In this document: in pieces, positions 63,974 to 64,000 of the stretch | Numbering within the stretch: position 1 is the stretch's first letter | Layout: every line of letters begins with the position of its first letter | Source of the DNA: VAZQ01 sp963739385 | Lineage (GTDB): Bacteria; Pseudomonadota; Alphaproteobacteria; Rhizobiales; Xanthobacteraceae | DNA: 64,000 nt | Assembly (NCBI GenBank): GCA_963739385.1 | Contig: CAVUAI010000051.1 | Location: 62,001 to 126,000, forward strand | Reading direction: 5' to 3' | Position numbers and translations under genes: made by a program | Notes under the pieces: generated by a model | What the model saw: only the letters and a program-made list of their open reading frames with translations | Told to the model about the DNA's origin: nothing | Databases searched by the model: none

Positions 63974-64000
63974 TCCGCGAGCACTGGGTGGCCGTGACCC

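Overview
The window is 64 kb of GC-rich, densely coded chromosome. Gene content points to an alphaproteobacterium of the Hyphomicrobiales, near Bradyrhizobium, Rhodoplanes or Xanthobacteraceae. Supporting this are five orphan tripartite-tricarboxylate (Bug) receptors, a Ku protein, an EttA-Tam pair, many small secreted proteins of the Bradyrhizobium type, and a methanofuran/tetrahydromethanopterin biosynthesis operon as in methylotrophic alphaproteobacteria. No rRNA, tRNA or CRISPR array was found.

Region 1 (1-11 kb) looks like a surface and signalling locus. A FecR-domain protein is divergent from a very large secreted Ig-like/von Willebrand A/RTX adhesin, which is followed by a CHASE2 adenylate cyclase. 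A perfect CRP-type palindrome lies in the divergent promoter region. A TPR-methyltransferase fusion follows.

Region 2 (11-25 kb) mixes Bug receptors with small catabolic genes (RraA-like aldolase, luciferase-type monooxygenase, CMD-family protein, DUF1080), Ku, VOC and MmcQ proteins, and several small secreted or zinc-ribbon proteins.

Region 3 (25-34 kb) carries housekeeping genes: a lytic transglycosylase, an HPF-like ribosome factor, coupled ettA-tam, a 2-hydroxyacid dehydrogenase, an L,D-transpeptidase, and two paralogous small proteins of unknown function.

Region 4 (34-50 kb) holds a seven-gene minus-strand set (NitT/TauT-type ABC transporter, M24 peptidase homologue, Ldh-type dehydrogenase, TIGR02444, CMD), a MetE-like protein, tenA, a TauE exporter, and a plus-strand cluster of substrate-binding protein, gentisate-dioxygenase-like cupin, LVIVD protein, RidA and GST.

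Region 5 (50.6-55.0 kb) is a minus-strand C1-cofactor operon: mfnB, a folB-like gene, mfnE, a DmrB-like flavoprotein, a DUF6513 (DHPS-like) gene and a DUF447 gene.

Region 6 (about 55.2-61.5 kb) is a compact integrative element that resembles a phage satellite. It carries a tyrosine integrase, a small HTH protein, a VRR-NUC nuclease, a toprim-AAA primase/helicase, an array of 12-bp direct and inverted repeats that could be its origin, and a second short tyrosine recombinase. It has no capsid genes. The window ends with a fifth Bug receptor and a protein made of three fused RidA domains.

Nine positions across seven genes carry single-step reading-frame breaks. Several coincide with shortened C runs or CGCG tracts, so most are probably residual sequencing or assembly indels rather than real pseudogenes. 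This affects how the adhesin and the element's genes should be read.
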